Shown one piece after another: positions 16,077 through 25,401 of a stretch of DNA of 64,000 nt (its first letter is position 1; each line of letters starts with the position of its first letter). The translations under genes were made by a program, and so were the position numbers. The DNA lies in the NCBI GenBank assembly GCA_900199505.1, contig FZQV01000001.1, positions 1 to 64,000 of the forward strand, written 5' to 3'. The notes below the pieces were generated by a model. It did not search any database, was not told the origin of the DNA, and saw nothing but the letters and a program-made list of their open reading frames with translations. Origin of the DNA: Ruaniaceae bacterium KH17. Lineage in GTDB: Bacteria; Actinomycetota; Actinomycetes; Actinomycetales; Actinomycetaceae.

Positions 16077-19000
16077 TCAGTGCGCGGCAGCCCTGGCGAT
16101 CTTGGCGACGATCTGGGCCTCGGTGAGGCCTTCCGCCGGAATCTCTTCGCCTGCCGCGAGGTACACCAGCCGCGCACTGACGCTCTCGATCGGGATCTCA
16201 TAGCGGCGCGCGTAAGCGAGCCGGTAGAGCTCGAGTTGGAACGTGCGGATTGGTATCTCGTCGCCGCGCGGGACGCGGCCGGTCTTCCAGTCCACGATCT
16301 CCACGGCGCCTGTTTCGGCGTCGATGTAGATCGCGTCCACACGCCCGCTGATCCGGTGCCCGGCCACCTCGGTTTCGAGGGCATGCTCCACGAGCGCGGG
16401 CTTCACCTGCGCCCAGCGGGACGCCACGAATCGGTCGCGCAACTCCTCGAACGCGGCCGAGGAATCCTCGTCCAGGAGGTCGCCCGGATCGTCCTCAAAG
16501 ATGGCCGCGGGGACGTTGTAGTAGTTCTCGACCCACTCGTGGAGTTTCGTGCCGAGGGTGGCGGCCGACGGCGGCTCGGCGGGTAGCGGGCGACGGAGCC
16601 TGAGCGCAAACTCCTCCGGATCGGCCACGAGCGCGAGCGCCGCCGAGGCGGAGAGCCTCCGGCTGAGTTGCGCCGTGGGCTCGTGTGATGTCTCTTCGTG
16701 CAGCAGGGCCCGTGCAAGATCGGCCCGACGGCGAGTGGGCTCGCTGAGATCGCTCGCGAGCACCTCGTTCAGTGCCATGGGCGCGGCTTCCCGCACCGCG
16801 ACCACAGCGGCGTCGAGACGCTCGCGCCGCTCCCCCGCCGGATCGAGCACCGGATACGCGCCGAACACCTCGATGTCCTCTTCGACCTCATCGGGCTTCG
16901 GCGCGATTGTGCATCCTCCGGAGGCCTCGGCGATCTCACTCGATTCCTCCAGGAACCGCGAGATATCGCGGATCTTGCCCTTCGGCGTCCAGGAAGCGCT
17001 CAGGAGCAGCTCGCTCCTGGCCCGCGTCACGGCGACGTAGGCGAGCCTGCGCTCCTCGAGAATGTTGTGTTCCCAGTTCCGTTGCGCGAACTCCTCGAGC
17101 TCCTCCTGCTGCGCCGCATAGTCTGTCCGCTCCAGATCGACCTTGGGGAGCGATTCAGCGTCGCCACGAAGCGGATATGGGAAACCTCCATCGGCCGCGA
17201 GCCAGCCCGAGTTGGACCCCTGTTTCCGCTGGGGGTTGTAGGAGGGGAACTGGGATTCGCTCAGTCCCGCCACGGCCACCAGGTCCCACTCGAGGCCCTT
17301 CGCCGAGTGGACCGTGAGGACCTGTACTGCCTGATCTGTGGGCTCGGTGACGCCAAGCTCGAGTCCACGCTCGTTGCTCTCGGCGGCGTCGAGCCACTCA
17401 AGGAAGCCGCCGAGCGATGGGTTGAGCGAACCCGCCGCAAACGAGTCCGCGTGCCCGGCGAAGATGTCGAGGTTGGCACGCGCCGCAGTGGGATCGGTGC
17501 CTGCGCGCGCGGCCACTTCGATATCGAGGCCGAGGATTCGCTCGGCGCCGGCGATCGCATCGGCCATCGGATGTGAGAGGAGCCCTCGGATTCGGCGCAG
17601 TTGCTGCGAGAGCCGCCGGATCCGTTCCTGCGCCGCCGGAGTGAGCGCGCCGCGCCGCCAGTCCTCTGGAGGCGGGTTGTCTACGGCCTCCACGATGGAT
17701 GAGGATTCTTCGTCATCTCCCGCGAGCTCGCGCGCCCATCCCTGCAACACGGTCAGATCGGCGACGCCGAGCCGGGAGTTGGTGAGGAGCCGCATCATGG
17801 CGTCACCTCGGGAAGCGTCACTTGCCACAACCAGCGCACTGCGCAGATCCACAATCTCGGGCGCACGGAGCAACCCCGAGAGTCCCACGACTTCGGCCGG
17901 GAGCCCGGCCTCGCGCAGTGCGTGCAGCACCGGAGTGAATTGCCGGCGCGCGCGCACGAGCACCGCGGCCGTGGTCCCTGAGACTTGCCACCGGTCCGCC
18001 AGCCATCGCGCGATCGCGGCGGCTTCTTCCGCCTCGGTCACTTCAACGAGCGCGGTCACTCTGCCGTCGCCGACTCCCGGCCGCGCCGCCAGCGGTTCAA
18101 CATGCACGCGGGACTTCTCTCGCAGCGGCCCGGAAATCACGTTCGCCGCATCGAGGATCACCTGGTCGTTGCGCCACGAAGTGGCGAGCGAATACACCGG
18201 TACCTCGGCTTCGACGGTCCGGAAGGCCTCCCGGAATCCGTCGAGCGAATCCGCCGACGCCCCGCGCCACGAGTAGATTGCCTGGTTCGGATCACCGACA
18301 GCTGTAACCGCATGACCCCGCCCGAACAGGTTCGCGAGCAACCCGAGCTGGGCGAAGGAGGTGTCCTGGAACTCGTCGAGGAGCACCGCGCGGTGCCTCA
18401 TCCGTAGCCCCTCGCCGATGCTCGCGATCTGTTCGCCCAGCTGGTAAGCGATCGCCACCTGATCGGAGTAGTCCACGACCGAAAGCTCGCGTTTGCGTGC
18501 CTCGAAGGCCTCGACGAGGTCGAGCAGCGCGAGGCGGTTGCGTAGCGAAGTCGGCAGGCCAGCCAGTAGCCTGTGCTTGGTCACAAGGAGCTTTCCCGTG
18601 CGTTCCTCTTCTGCACTTCGAAGCAGTTCTTCGAGCTCCTCACGCGCCTGGGCCACCGTCAGCAGGTTGGCACGCAAGTCCCCCGCCATGTTGAGTGCAC
18701 GATCCACCACCGTGGTCGGGGCAAGGTCCACCTCGAGTTCACCGGTCCATCCCTGGACCACATCGGACATGATCTGCCACGCTGCTGCGCGCGTTATCAG
18801 CGCGGCATCCGGATCCGCACCGATTCGTAGCGCATGATCGCGCACCAGGGACCCGGCGAAGGAGTCATAGGTCGATATGGCCGGAGTGCCACTGGCTTCC
18901 GGCAGATTGAAGGCCAGCCGCGCCTTCACCAGTTGTGCTCGGACCCGCTCGGCGAGCTCGCGAGCCGCCTTACGGGTAAAGGTGAGTCCAAGCACTTCCT

Positions 19001-19190
19001 CCGGCTCCACGAGCTCATTCAGCACGAGGTAGACCACGCGTGCCGCCATCGTGGTTGTCTTTCCGGATCCGGCACCGGCCACCACGAGACCGGGCGTTAA
19101 GGGCGCTTCGATGACGGCGGTCTGCTCGGGTGTCGGCGCGAAGTCGCCCACGGCCTCGGCGATTTGGGCGGCCGAGATCAGCTCGCGCAT
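16077..19190 (-). CDS. adnB: AdnB-type helicase-nuclease
   Basis: This is one subunit of the actinobacterial AdnAB machine, which unwinds and resects double-strand breaks. In 1037 aa it has a complete UvrD-like motor: Walker A AGAGSGKTTTMAARV, motif II LLDEFQDTSFAQ, motif III GDPNQAIYSWRGA, motif V LTVHSAKGLEWDLV and motif VI YVAVTRARSELLLS. A C-terminal RecB-like nuclease follows, with GRVDAIYID then VEIVDWKTG and the QLELYRLAYA helix. The ATG at 19190 overlaps the end of adnA by 13 nt, so the two subunits are co-translated. In mycobacteria this downstream gene is the lead motor. Confidence 0.92.
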   Translation of the reverse strand: MRELISAAQIAEAVGDFAPTPEQTAVIEAPLTPGLVVAGAGSGKTTTMAARVVYLVLNELVEPEEVLGLTFTRKAARELAERVRAQLVKARLAFNLPEASGTPAISTYDSFAGSLVRDHALRIGADPDAALITRAAAWQIMSDVVQGWTGELEVDLAPTTVVDRALNMAGDLRANLLTVAQAREELEELLRSAEEERTGKLLVTKHRLLAGLPTSLRNRLALLDLVEAFEARKRELSVVDYSDQVAIAYQLGEQIASIGEGLRMRHRAVLLDEFQDTSFAQLGLLANLFGRGHAVTAVGDPNQAIYSWRGASADSLDGFREAFRTVEAEVPVYSLATSWRNDQVILDAANVISGPLREKSRVHVEPLAARPGVGDGRVTALVEVTEAEEAAAIARWLADRWQVSGTTAAVLVRARRQFTPVLHALREAGLPAEVVGLSGLLRAPEIVDLRSALVVASDASRGDAMMRLLTNSRLGVADLTVLQGWARELAGDDEESSSIVEAVDNPPPEDWRRGALTPAAQERIRRLSQQLRRIRGLLSHPMADAIAGAERILGLDIEVAARAGTDPTAARANLDIFAGHADSFAAGSLNPSLGGFLEWLDAAESNERGLELGVTEPTDQAVQVLTVHSAKGLEWDLVAVAGLSESQFPSYNPQRKQGSNSGWLAADGGFPYPLRGDAESLPKVDLERTDYAAQQEELEEFAQRNWEHNILEERRLAYVAVTRARSELLLSASWTPKGKIRDISRFLEESSEIAEASGGCTIAPKPDEVEEDIEVFGAYPVLDPAGERRERLDAAVVAVREAAPMALNEVLASDLSEPTRRRADLARALLHEETSHEPTAQLSRRLSASAALALVADPEEFALRLRRPLPAEPPSAATLGTKLHEWVENYYNVPAAIFEDDPGDLLDEDSSAAFEELRDRFVASRWAQVKPALVEHALETEVAGHRISGRVDAIYIDAETGAVEIVDWKTGRVPRGDEIPIRTFQLELYRLAYARRYEIPIESVSARLVYLAAGEEIPAEGLTEAQIVAKIARAAAH

Positions 19191-22100
19191 CGCTCCCCCT
19201 CATCCTGCGCGGGGCACGATGTGCGCACTGGGCAGTGCGAACAGCCCGGGTTCACGACCGGCGCAAACTCGCCTGAGCGCATCTGGCTGAGTGCGCGCGC
19301 GAAGTTGGCTCGAATCTCGCCACCGTCCTCGGGCAACCGCAACTGCGGACGTGGCTTCACATCGGCCGGCCCTGGCGTGAGATACACGAGCCGGGCCCCC
19401 GCGGACTGCTCACCGAGCGCGATTTGATAGGTGCCGAGCTGCATATCAACCAGTACGTCGTCATAGGACTTCGGGGCGCCCGTCTTCAGGTCCGCAACTC
19501 GAACCCCGTCATCCACGTGTTCCAACCGGTCCACCCGGCCGACGATGCGCACGTCTCCGAGATCGACGTTGACCTCCACTTCGGTCTCGACCTCCCCGGG
19601 GACCTGTTGCACATAGAGCGCGTACAAGTGGAGCATTCCTTGCGCCCGATCGTACTCACGCGCGGCGACCCAACCTTCCGGAAGCTCGAGCTCCGAGAAC
19701 TTCGTATCGAGCGCGGCCAGCAACTCATCCTCGGAACCGTGTGGGTACTCCGCCGCGATGTCGTGGATCAGGCTCCCTATGTTCGCCTCTATTCGGCCGG
19801 CTTCCTTGCCGCCGGCGGACTCGAGCGCCCACCGCAGCGGGCATTGCAACGCCAATTCCACCTTCGATGGCGAGAGAGTGCGCACCGCAAGCGGCGCCAA
19901 CGTGCTCGGCTCCCCCACACCGGCCCACTCCGCCGGATCCGCGCCGGGCACTCCCTGCCCCGCCAACGCGGCCAGCAGCGTGGCCGAATCGGAGCCGGGA
20001 TCGGCATCCAGATCCGCGCGCAACGCCGCCACGAGCCCGCGCAAATCGAGCCGCTCGATGGTCTCGGGGGCCTCGGCCCCGCCCGCCTCCCGCGCGACCA
20101 GATCAAACATCGCCGAGGGCACCGAATCGTCATCCCGCACCGCCGTCACCACGAGCTCGCGGCTCGCCCGCGACAGCGCGGAAATGAACAACCGCCACTC
20201 GTCACCCAACACTTCCCGACGGCGGTCGGCCTCCCTGTCGAGACCGAGCCGCCCAAGCTCGTGGTCGGCAAGGCGATTCGAACCGAGGAGCGAATCGCGC
20301 AACCGCGGATCCGGCCACTGCCCTTCCTGCACGCCTGCGATCACGACGACCGGCCACTCGCGTCCCGCCGCCTCGGCCGCCGTGAGGACGACGACGCCCG
20401 CTCCCCTCTGTCCCGTTCCCGCCAGCGAGTCCGTGGGAAGGGCAAGTTCGCGCACCCACTCGATGAACTGTGCGGGCCGCGATCCGGGATTGCGTTCTTC
20501 GTATGACTCGGCGGAAGTCATGAGGGCGATCACGGCATCGAGATCGTCGTCCGCCCGCGCGCCACGCGGACCCCCGGCGAGGGCGAGCTCACGCCAATGC
20601 GTGGCGAGTCCGGAGGCATCCCACGCTGCCCAGAGCACGCCACGCGGACTCGGTGCCGGCTCCGCGAGCGCCGAGCGAGCGGCGTCCACGACTCGCGCGG
20701 CGCGTTGCGCGGCGGAACGGAACTCGTTCGGTAGAGCGGCCGCGGCTTCGGGCTCGATGGCGACCGCAACGAGCGCGGAAGCCAGCGACTCGGCGGCGCC
20801 CTCACGCACCTGACCGCGTAAGTAACGCCGCAAGCGCCGGATTGCCACGGGATCGAGCCCGCCCACAGGTGAGGCGAGCAGTTGCACGGCCTGATCGGAC
20901 GTCACTTCGGCGGATCCCGCCATCTCTACCGCGAGCAGGAGCGGCGCCACGGCGCGCTCTTCGCGGAGGACCATGCGGCGCGACTCGGGCCGCGCCGGGA
21001 TCTCGATCCGCCGCAATTCGCCCACGAGAGTGTTGCGGAAGCCGTCCGAGCGCACGATCACGGCCAACTCGTCCCACGGCAAGCCCGCCTCGAGGTGCGC
21101 GGCGCGCAGAACGGAGGCAATGAACGAAGCCTGCGCCGCCTCGGACCGCAACTCCACGGCCCGCACCGTTCCGCCCGGTTGCCGCGCTTCGGCCCGCCGC
21201 CGAGCGGCAGCCGAGATTGGCGCCACCATCTGGCTCGCCGTCGCCACGACGTTCCGGAGCACGGCACCACCCCGATACACAGAGCTCAGCTCCAGCGTGG
21301 CCGCTCCAAACTCGCCACGCCCGCGATCGCCCGCGGCAGAGGCGACGAACTGGGGGCGCGCACCTCGGAAGGTCTGCACTGCAACATCCGGATCGGCCAG
21401 CAGCGTGAGCTGGGCGCCCCGGGAGGTCATCGCCTGCAGCAGCCGCACCACGGCGGCCGTGGCCTCCTGGTAATCGTCCACGATGATCCGGCCGAAACTC
21501 GGGGCGGGCGCTTCGGTCCGGTGTTCCCACTCCTCAAGAGCGAGCGCCGCCTCTGCCAGAATCCGCGCCGAATCGAAGCGCTCGCCACTCGTGATCGGCA
21601 GGTCCGCGAGCGCCACCACCTCGAGGTACTCCTCATAGAGCGCCCCGGCGAGCTCCCACTCGGGTTCGCCGAGTTCGCGGCCGAGCTCGCGCAGCTCCGT
21701 GCCGTCCAACCCAAACTCGGCGGCGCGCGCGAGGATGTCCCGCAGCTCGTTCCGGAACGCAGGGATCGAGAGGACGCTCTGCGGGAGGCCGGGCGGCCAC
21801 GGCAAAGCCCGCCCGACGCCGTCGGCCTGGCCAGCAAGCAACGCCGCCAAGATCTCGTCCTGGGCGGCACCGGTGAGCAGCCTGGGCGTCGGCTTGCCTT
21901 GGGCCACCGCGAGCGAACGCAGGATGGAGAAGGCCACGGCCGAGGGCGTGTGGACCTCGAGCGGCCGGGCCGGCGGAGCAAATGCCGAAATCTCCTCGCG
22001 AATCCGCGACGCCCCGATTCGAGTCGGCACCAGCAGCATCGCCTCGGGGTCGCGCAGCAGCGCGGCCTTCGCGGCCACCGATTTCCCACTCCCAGGCGGG

Positions 22101-22207
22101 CCAATCACGCGCAGGTGCCCGGCACTCCACGCCGCCACGTGCTCCTGCTCCGCACTGAGCGGCGGCAACGGCGCGGCGGGCGCCGGAGAGAGCAACGTGA
22201 CGGTCAT
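19178..22207 (-). CDS. adnA: AdnA-type helicase-nuclease with Fe-S cysteines
   Basis: This is the partner subunit of AdnAB, 1009 aa. The N-terminal motor has Walker A IGPPGSGKSVAAKA, but motif II reads VDDYQEA instead of DExQ. The C-terminal RecB-like nuclease has GRVDRLEHVDDG and VADLKTG. Four cysteines fit an AddB-type iron-sulfur staple: one before the nuclease core (ELALQCPLRW) and three at the end (GCSHCPVRTSC). It is transcribed away from the DUF3107 gene and sits upstream of adnB as in mycobacteria. Confidence 0.9.
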   Translation of the reverse strand: MTVTLLSPAPAAPLPPLSAEQEHVAAWSAGHLRVIGPPGSGKSVAAKAALLRDPEAMLLVPTRIGASRIREEISAFAPPARPLEVHTPSAVAFSILRSLAVAQGKPTPRLLTGAAQDEILAALLAGQADGVGRALPWPPGLPQSVLSIPAFRNELRDILARAAEFGLDGTELRELGRELGEPEWELAGALYEEYLEVVALADLPITSGERFDSARILAEAALALEEWEHRTEAPAPSFGRIIVDDYQEATAAVVRLLQAMTSRGAQLTLLADPDVAVQTFRGARPQFVASAAGDRGRGEFGAATLELSSVYRGGAVLRNVVATASQMVAPISAAARRRAEARQPGGTVRAVELRSEAAQASFIASVLRAAHLEAGLPWDELAVIVRSDGFRNTLVGELRRIEIPARPESRRMVLREERAVAPLLLAVEMAGSAEVTSDQAVQLLASPVGGLDPVAIRRLRRYLRGQVREGAAESLASALVAVAIEPEAAAALPNEFRSAAQRAARVVDAARSALAEPAPSPRGVLWAAWDASGLATHWRELALAGGPRGARADDDLDAVIALMTSAESYEERNPGSRPAQFIEWVRELALPTDSLAGTGQRGAGVVVLTAAEAAGREWPVVVIAGVQEGQWPDPRLRDSLLGSNRLADHELGRLGLDREADRRREVLGDEWRLFISALSRASRELVVTAVRDDDSVPSAMFDLVAREAGGAEAPETIERLDLRGLVAALRADLDADPGSDSATLLAALAGQGVPGADPAEWAGVGEPSTLAPLAVRTLSPSKVELALQCPLRWALESAGGKEAGRIEANIGSLIHDIAAEYPHGSEDELLAALDTKFSELELPEGWVAAREYDRAQGMLHLYALYVQQVPGEVETEVEVNVDLGDVRIVGRVDRLEHVDDGVRVADLKTGAPKSYDDVLVDMQLGTYQIALGEQSAGARLVYLTPGPADVKPRPQLRLPEDGGEIRANFARALSQMRSGEFAPVVNPGCSHCPVRTSCPAQDEGERCAS

Positions 22208-22273
22208 GACTCAATGCAATCACGAAGCACCGACACGCTTATGATCGAGAGAGGAACTCAGGAAGGAAATCGC

Positions 22274-22492
22274 ATGGACGTCACGATCGGCACACTGCAT
22301 TCTGCCCGCGAAATCAGCATCACCGTGGACCTCACCCCGGAGGAACTGAAGAAGAAGGTCGCCGCCGCGATCGCCGGCACCAGCCTCGAGCTCACCGACG
22401 AGAAGGGCCAGCTCGTGATCGTTCCGACGACGGCGCTCGCCTACGTTCTCGTGGGCTCCACGCCTCCCGCTCCGGTGGGCTTCCGGATCTAG
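22274..22492 (+). CDS. DUF3107 small protein
   Basis: This is a 72-aa protein, MDVTIGTLHSAREISITVDL at the N-terminus, of the actinobacterial DUF3107 family (TB9.4-like in mycobacteria). Its function is not known. ATG at 22274 follows GGAAGGAAAT at good spacing. It is divergent from adnA. Its TAG stop shares CTAG with the stop of the convergent ferritin-like gene. The adnAB/DUF3107/ferritin-like/DEAD-helicase neighbourhood is conserved among actinobacteria. Confidence 0.9.
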   Translation: MDVTIGTLHSAREISITVDLTPEELKKKVAAAIAGTSLELTDEKGQLVIVPTTALAYVLVGSTPPAPVGFRI

Positions 22493-23127
22493 GCGGCGAG
22501 GCCGAGGCGGTTCATCCGCCGCGAATGATCGGCCTGAAGCCGGCCGATCAGCGCCTGCACGTCCCCGCCCGCATACTCCACGAGCGCGGGGTGTTCGATG
22601 AACAACCTTTGCACGAGCAGGAGACACTCGCCCATCACGCGGCGCCCCCACAAAGCGAGCCGTGCCGCCAGTTGTGGCTCGGCGGCAAGCACTGACTCCA
22701 GCTGCTCCACCGTCCACTCGGTGTGATCGGCGGCGTTGAAGGTGCCCTCCGTGAGCTCGCGCACCCAGCCCGGAGCGGCGCCCACGAGCTCCACCAGGAG
22801 ATCTTCGAGCGTGTGGTAACCCACGTAACTGCGCACGAGCCGCTCCCACCAGTCCCGCGGGACGGCGCGGAGCAGGAAGTCGGAGATGAGATCGCGATAG
22901 CTCTCGAGAAGCGCGTCAAAATCGGCCACCGACTGCTGCCCGTACCGCTCGGCGCGGCGCATATCCTCCAGTTCGGCGGAGGCCATTCGGCTCAAGTAGA
23001 TCCGCTCGCCGATCGTGGGAGCGTTCGAAGCGTCTTGCGAAAGGAGCCCGAATGCGCCCACCGAGGCGTACACGAAAAGCCCGATGTACTCGTGGGCGGC
23101 GTCGGCCTCGTGCGCAATCTGAGTCAT
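22489..23127 (-). CDS. Ferritin-like fold protein (MiaE-like)
   Basis: This is a 212-aa helical protein from ATG at 23127 (MTQIAHEADAAHEYIGLF). It looks like the actinobacterial ferritin-like/MiaE-like family, which has a four-helix bundle. Glu-rich helices such as YIGLFVYASVGAF, LSRMASAELEDMRRAERYG and LEDLLVELVG are visible. Whether the di-iron ligands are complete is not clear. TAGGCT lies 7 nt before the ATG and no Shine-Dalgarno sequence is present. It overlaps the DUF3107 gene tail-to-tail by 4 nt. Confidence 0.78.
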   Translation of the reverse strand: MTQIAHEADAAHEYIGLFVYASVGAFGLLSQDASNAPTIGERIYLSRMASAELEDMRRAERYGQQSVADFDALLESYRDLISDFLLRAVPRDWWERLVRSYVGYHTLEDLLVELVGAAPGWVRELTEGTFNAADHTEWTVEQLESVLAAEPQLAARLALWGRRVMGECLLLVQRLFIEHPALVEYAGGDVQALIGRLQADHSRRMNRLGLAA

Positions 23128-23134
23128 GAAACAC

Positions 23135-23140
23135 AGCCTA
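23135..23140 (-). promoter_or_regulatory. Candidate leaderless -10 of the ferritin-like gene
   Basis: TAGGCT on the minus strand, 7 nt before the ATG at 23127. Confidence 0.5.
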
Positions 23141-23220
23141 CCGGCCTCGTGCCGCGGACCATTGCCCGGTAGGCTAGAGAGAAATACGGGTTGCCCGGTC
23201 GTCTCGGTAACTGACATTGA

Positions 23221-23282
23221 GTGCTCATGCTGCGAGCACATGAACTTTCACGATCGGCTGCCATTGGCCGATTGAAAGGTTC
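23221..23282 (+). promoter_or_regulatory. Double hairpin in the DEAD-helicase leader that buries the ribosome-binding site
   Basis: Hairpin 1 is GTGCTC pairing with GAGCAC (23221-23226 with 23234-23239). Hairpin 2 runs 23242-23282: GAAC, TTTCA and ATCGGC pair with GCCGAT, TGAAA and GTTC across an 8-nt loop, with a small bulge on each side. The only Shine-Dalgarno-like sequence, GAAAGG (23274-23279), lies inside the descending arm, 5 nt before the ATG. When folded, the ribosome-binding site would be closed. Confidence 0.7.
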
Positions 23283-23284
23283 AC

Positions 23285-24772
23285 ATGACCGCGCTTACAA
23301 CCGAAAATCTGACCGGCATCGTCGCGCACGCGGATGTCGATGAATACGAAGAGGCCCCGAGCCTCGAAGTCTCCGGCGTCACGTTCGCCGATTTCCCGAT
23401 CCGCGAGGAGATCATTGGCGCGCTCAAGGACGTCGGCATCGTGTCCCCGTTCCCGATCCAGGCGATGACCCTGCCAGTGGCGCTCGACCGCCGCGACATC
23501 ATCGGCCAGGCCAAGACCGGGACCGGAAAAACCCTCGGCTTCGGCCTGCCGCTACTCCACAACGTCGTAGCCCCCGGCGAGGACGGCTGGGACGAGCTGC
23601 GCGCTGCCGGCAAGCCCCAAGCCCTCGTGATCGTCCCCACCCGCGAACTCGCGCTGCAGGTGGCCGGCGACCTCGAAACCGCCTCTCGCCGGCGCAACGT
23701 GCGGATCGTGAAGGTCTTCGGCGGCCGCGCCTACGAGCCCCAGGTGGAGGCTCTGCAGAAAGGTGCGGAGGTCGTCGTCGGGACCCCTGGCCGAATGATC
23801 GATCTGATGAAGCACCGCATCCTCGACCTCTCCAAGGTCACGACCGTGGTGCTTGATGAGGCCGACGAGATGCTGGACCTCGGCTTCTTGCCCGACGTCG
23901 AAACCCTCCTTTCGAAGACCCCTGGCACTCGGCAGACCATGCTGTTCTCGGCCACCATGCCGGGCGCCGTCGTGGCCCTGGCGCGCCGCTACATGATCCA
24001 GCCCACGCACATCCGCGCGGCCGATCCGACCGACACCGCGAAGCACGTGGCCTCGGTGACCCAGATCGTCTACCGCGCGCACGCGCTCAACAAGGTGGAG
24101 ATGCTCTCGCGCATCCTGCAGGCGCGCGGCCGTGGCCTCACGATCGTGTTCGCCCGGACCAAGCGCACCGTGGCCCGCGTGGCCGAGGAGCTCACCGAGC
24201 GAGGCTTCGCCGTGGGTGCCATTCACGGCGATCTCGGCCAGGGCGCCCGCGAGCAGGCGCTGCGCGCCTTCCGCAACGGCAAGGTGGACGTGCTCGTTGC
24301 GACCGACGTGGCCGCCCGCGGTATCGACGTGGACGATGTCACGCACGTGATCAACTACCAGTGCCCCGAGGATGACAAGATCTACCTGCACCGCGTGGGC
24401 CGCACCGGACGCGCCGGCAACGCGGGCACCGCGGTCACGTTCGTGGACTGGGACGACACGCCCCGCTGGACGCTGATCAACAAGGCGCTCGGCTTCGGTA
24501 CCCCCGAGCCGGTCGAGACCTACCACACCTCCCCGCACCTCTACACGGACCTGAACATCCCCGAGGATGTCACCGGGCGCCTGCCCCGCTCCGAGCGCAC
24601 CCGCGCCGGTCTCGCGGCCGAGGAGCTTGAGGACGTGGAGGGCAAGCCGAAGCGCCAGAGCTCCGGCAACCGGGACGGCCGTGGTGGCCAGCAGCGCCAG
24701 TCAGACGCCCCTCGCAAGCGCCGCCCACGCCGTCGGACTCGTGGTGGAAACAGCGCCGCTGCAGCGAACTAG
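23285..24772 (+). CDS. DEAD-box RNA helicase
   Basis: This ATP-dependent RNA helicase has 495 aa, likely for ribosome assembly or RNA decay in the cytoplasm. All motifs are present: Q-motif region SPFPIQAMTLPVAL, motif I AKTGTGKT, Ia PTRELA, Ib TPGR, II DEAD (VLDEADEMLDLGF), III SAT and VI HRVGRTGRAG. The C-terminal tail is basic and Gly/Arg-rich (GKPKRQSSGNRDGRGGQQRQ onward), typical of RNA binding. The ATG at 23285 sits behind a structured leader. In other bacteria such helicases are cold-induced or autoregulated through their 5' leader; that is a plausible but untested reading here. The closest mycobacterial counterpart by context is rhlE. Confidence 0.94.
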   Translation: MTALTTENLTGIVAHADVDEYEEAPSLEVSGVTFADFPIREEIIGALKDVGIVSPFPIQAMTLPVALDRRDIIGQAKTGTGKTLGFGLPLLHNVVAPGEDGWDELRAAGKPQALVIVPTRELALQVAGDLETASRRRNVRIVKVFGGRAYEPQVEALQKGAEVVVGTPGRMIDLMKHRILDLSKVTTVVLDEADEMLDLGFLPDVETLLSKTPGTRQTMLFSATMPGAVVALARRYMIQPTHIRAADPTDTAKHVASVTQIVYRAHALNKVEMLSRILQARGRGLTIVFARTKRTVARVAEELTERGFAVGAIHGDLGQGAREQALRAFRNGKVDVLVATDVAARGIDVDDVTHVINYQCPEDDKIYLHRVGRTGRAGNAGTAVTFVDWDDTPRWTLINKALGFGTPEPVETYHTSPHLYTDLNIPEDVTGRLPRSERTRAGLAAEELEDVEGKPKRQSSGNRDGRGGQQRQSDAPRKRRPRRRTRGGNSAAAAN

Positions 24773-25401
24773 TACGCGGCGTCGATGAACGCGAAGATGG
24801 CGTCGGCCATCAGCTGAACCGCGATCGCGGAGAGCAGGAGGCCGGCGATCCGCGAGAGGAGCGAGACGCCGCCTTCTCCGAGCAGGTCGAATAGCTTCAC
24901 CGCGAAGCGCATCGTTGCCCACAGCACCGCATGCATGAGCAACACTGCAAGCACGACGGCGATCCAGCCGGCCACAGGACCGCCTGGCACATCCCAGGCC
25001 TGCTGGGCCGCGAGCATCCCCGCCACGATCGCGCCCGGGCCTGCGATGAGCGGCGTACCAAGCGGCACCAACGCCACGTTGACCTTCTGACCCGTGGCGG
25101 GATCTCCCCCCTTTCCCATCAGCAGCTGCATGCCCATGATCAGCAGGAGCAGGCCACCGGAAAGCTGCAGCGCGGGGAGCGAGATGTGCAGGAAGTCGAG
25201 GATGGCCTGCCCGAACAAGATGAACGCGACGATCACCCCGAATGACGTGGCAGTGGCCTGAATCGCGGCGGTCTTGCGCTGGTCCTTGGTCATCGTGTTC
25301 GTGAGGCTCAAGAACACCGGCAGCAGACCGGGCGGGTCCATGATCACGAACAGCGTGAGGAAGGTGGAGGCCAGCAGCGCGAGATCCACGTACTGGTTCA
25401 C
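24769..25401 (-). CDS. MarC-family membrane protein
   Basis: This is an integral membrane protein of 210 aa with about six helices, matching the MarC/YchE family. Conserved-looking stretches are FVIMDPPGLLPVFLSLT near the N-terminus and ALVPLGTPLIAGPGAIVAGM in the middle. The family is not a proven antibiotic-resistance determinant, and its function remains unclear. GTG at 25401 overlaps the stop of the PHP gene as GTGA, and its stop shares CTAG with the convergent DEAD-box gene. Confidence 0.9.
   Translation of the reverse strand: MNQYVDLALLASTFLTLFVIMDPPGLLPVFLSLTNTMTKDQRKTAAIQATATSFGVIVAFILFGQAILDFLHISLPALQLSGGLLLLIMGMQLLMGKGGDPATGQKVNVALVPLGTPLIAGPGAIVAGMLAAQQAWDVPGGPVAGWIAVVLAVLLMHAVLWATMRFAVKLFDLLGEGGVSLLSRIAGLLLSAIAVQLMADAIFAFIDAAY

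Noticed and set aside
20882-22273. Plus-strand extension in frame with the DUF3107 gene
   Set aside because: It runs through adnA in antisense. DUF3107 proteins are about 70 aa and start at 22274 behind a good ribosome-binding site.
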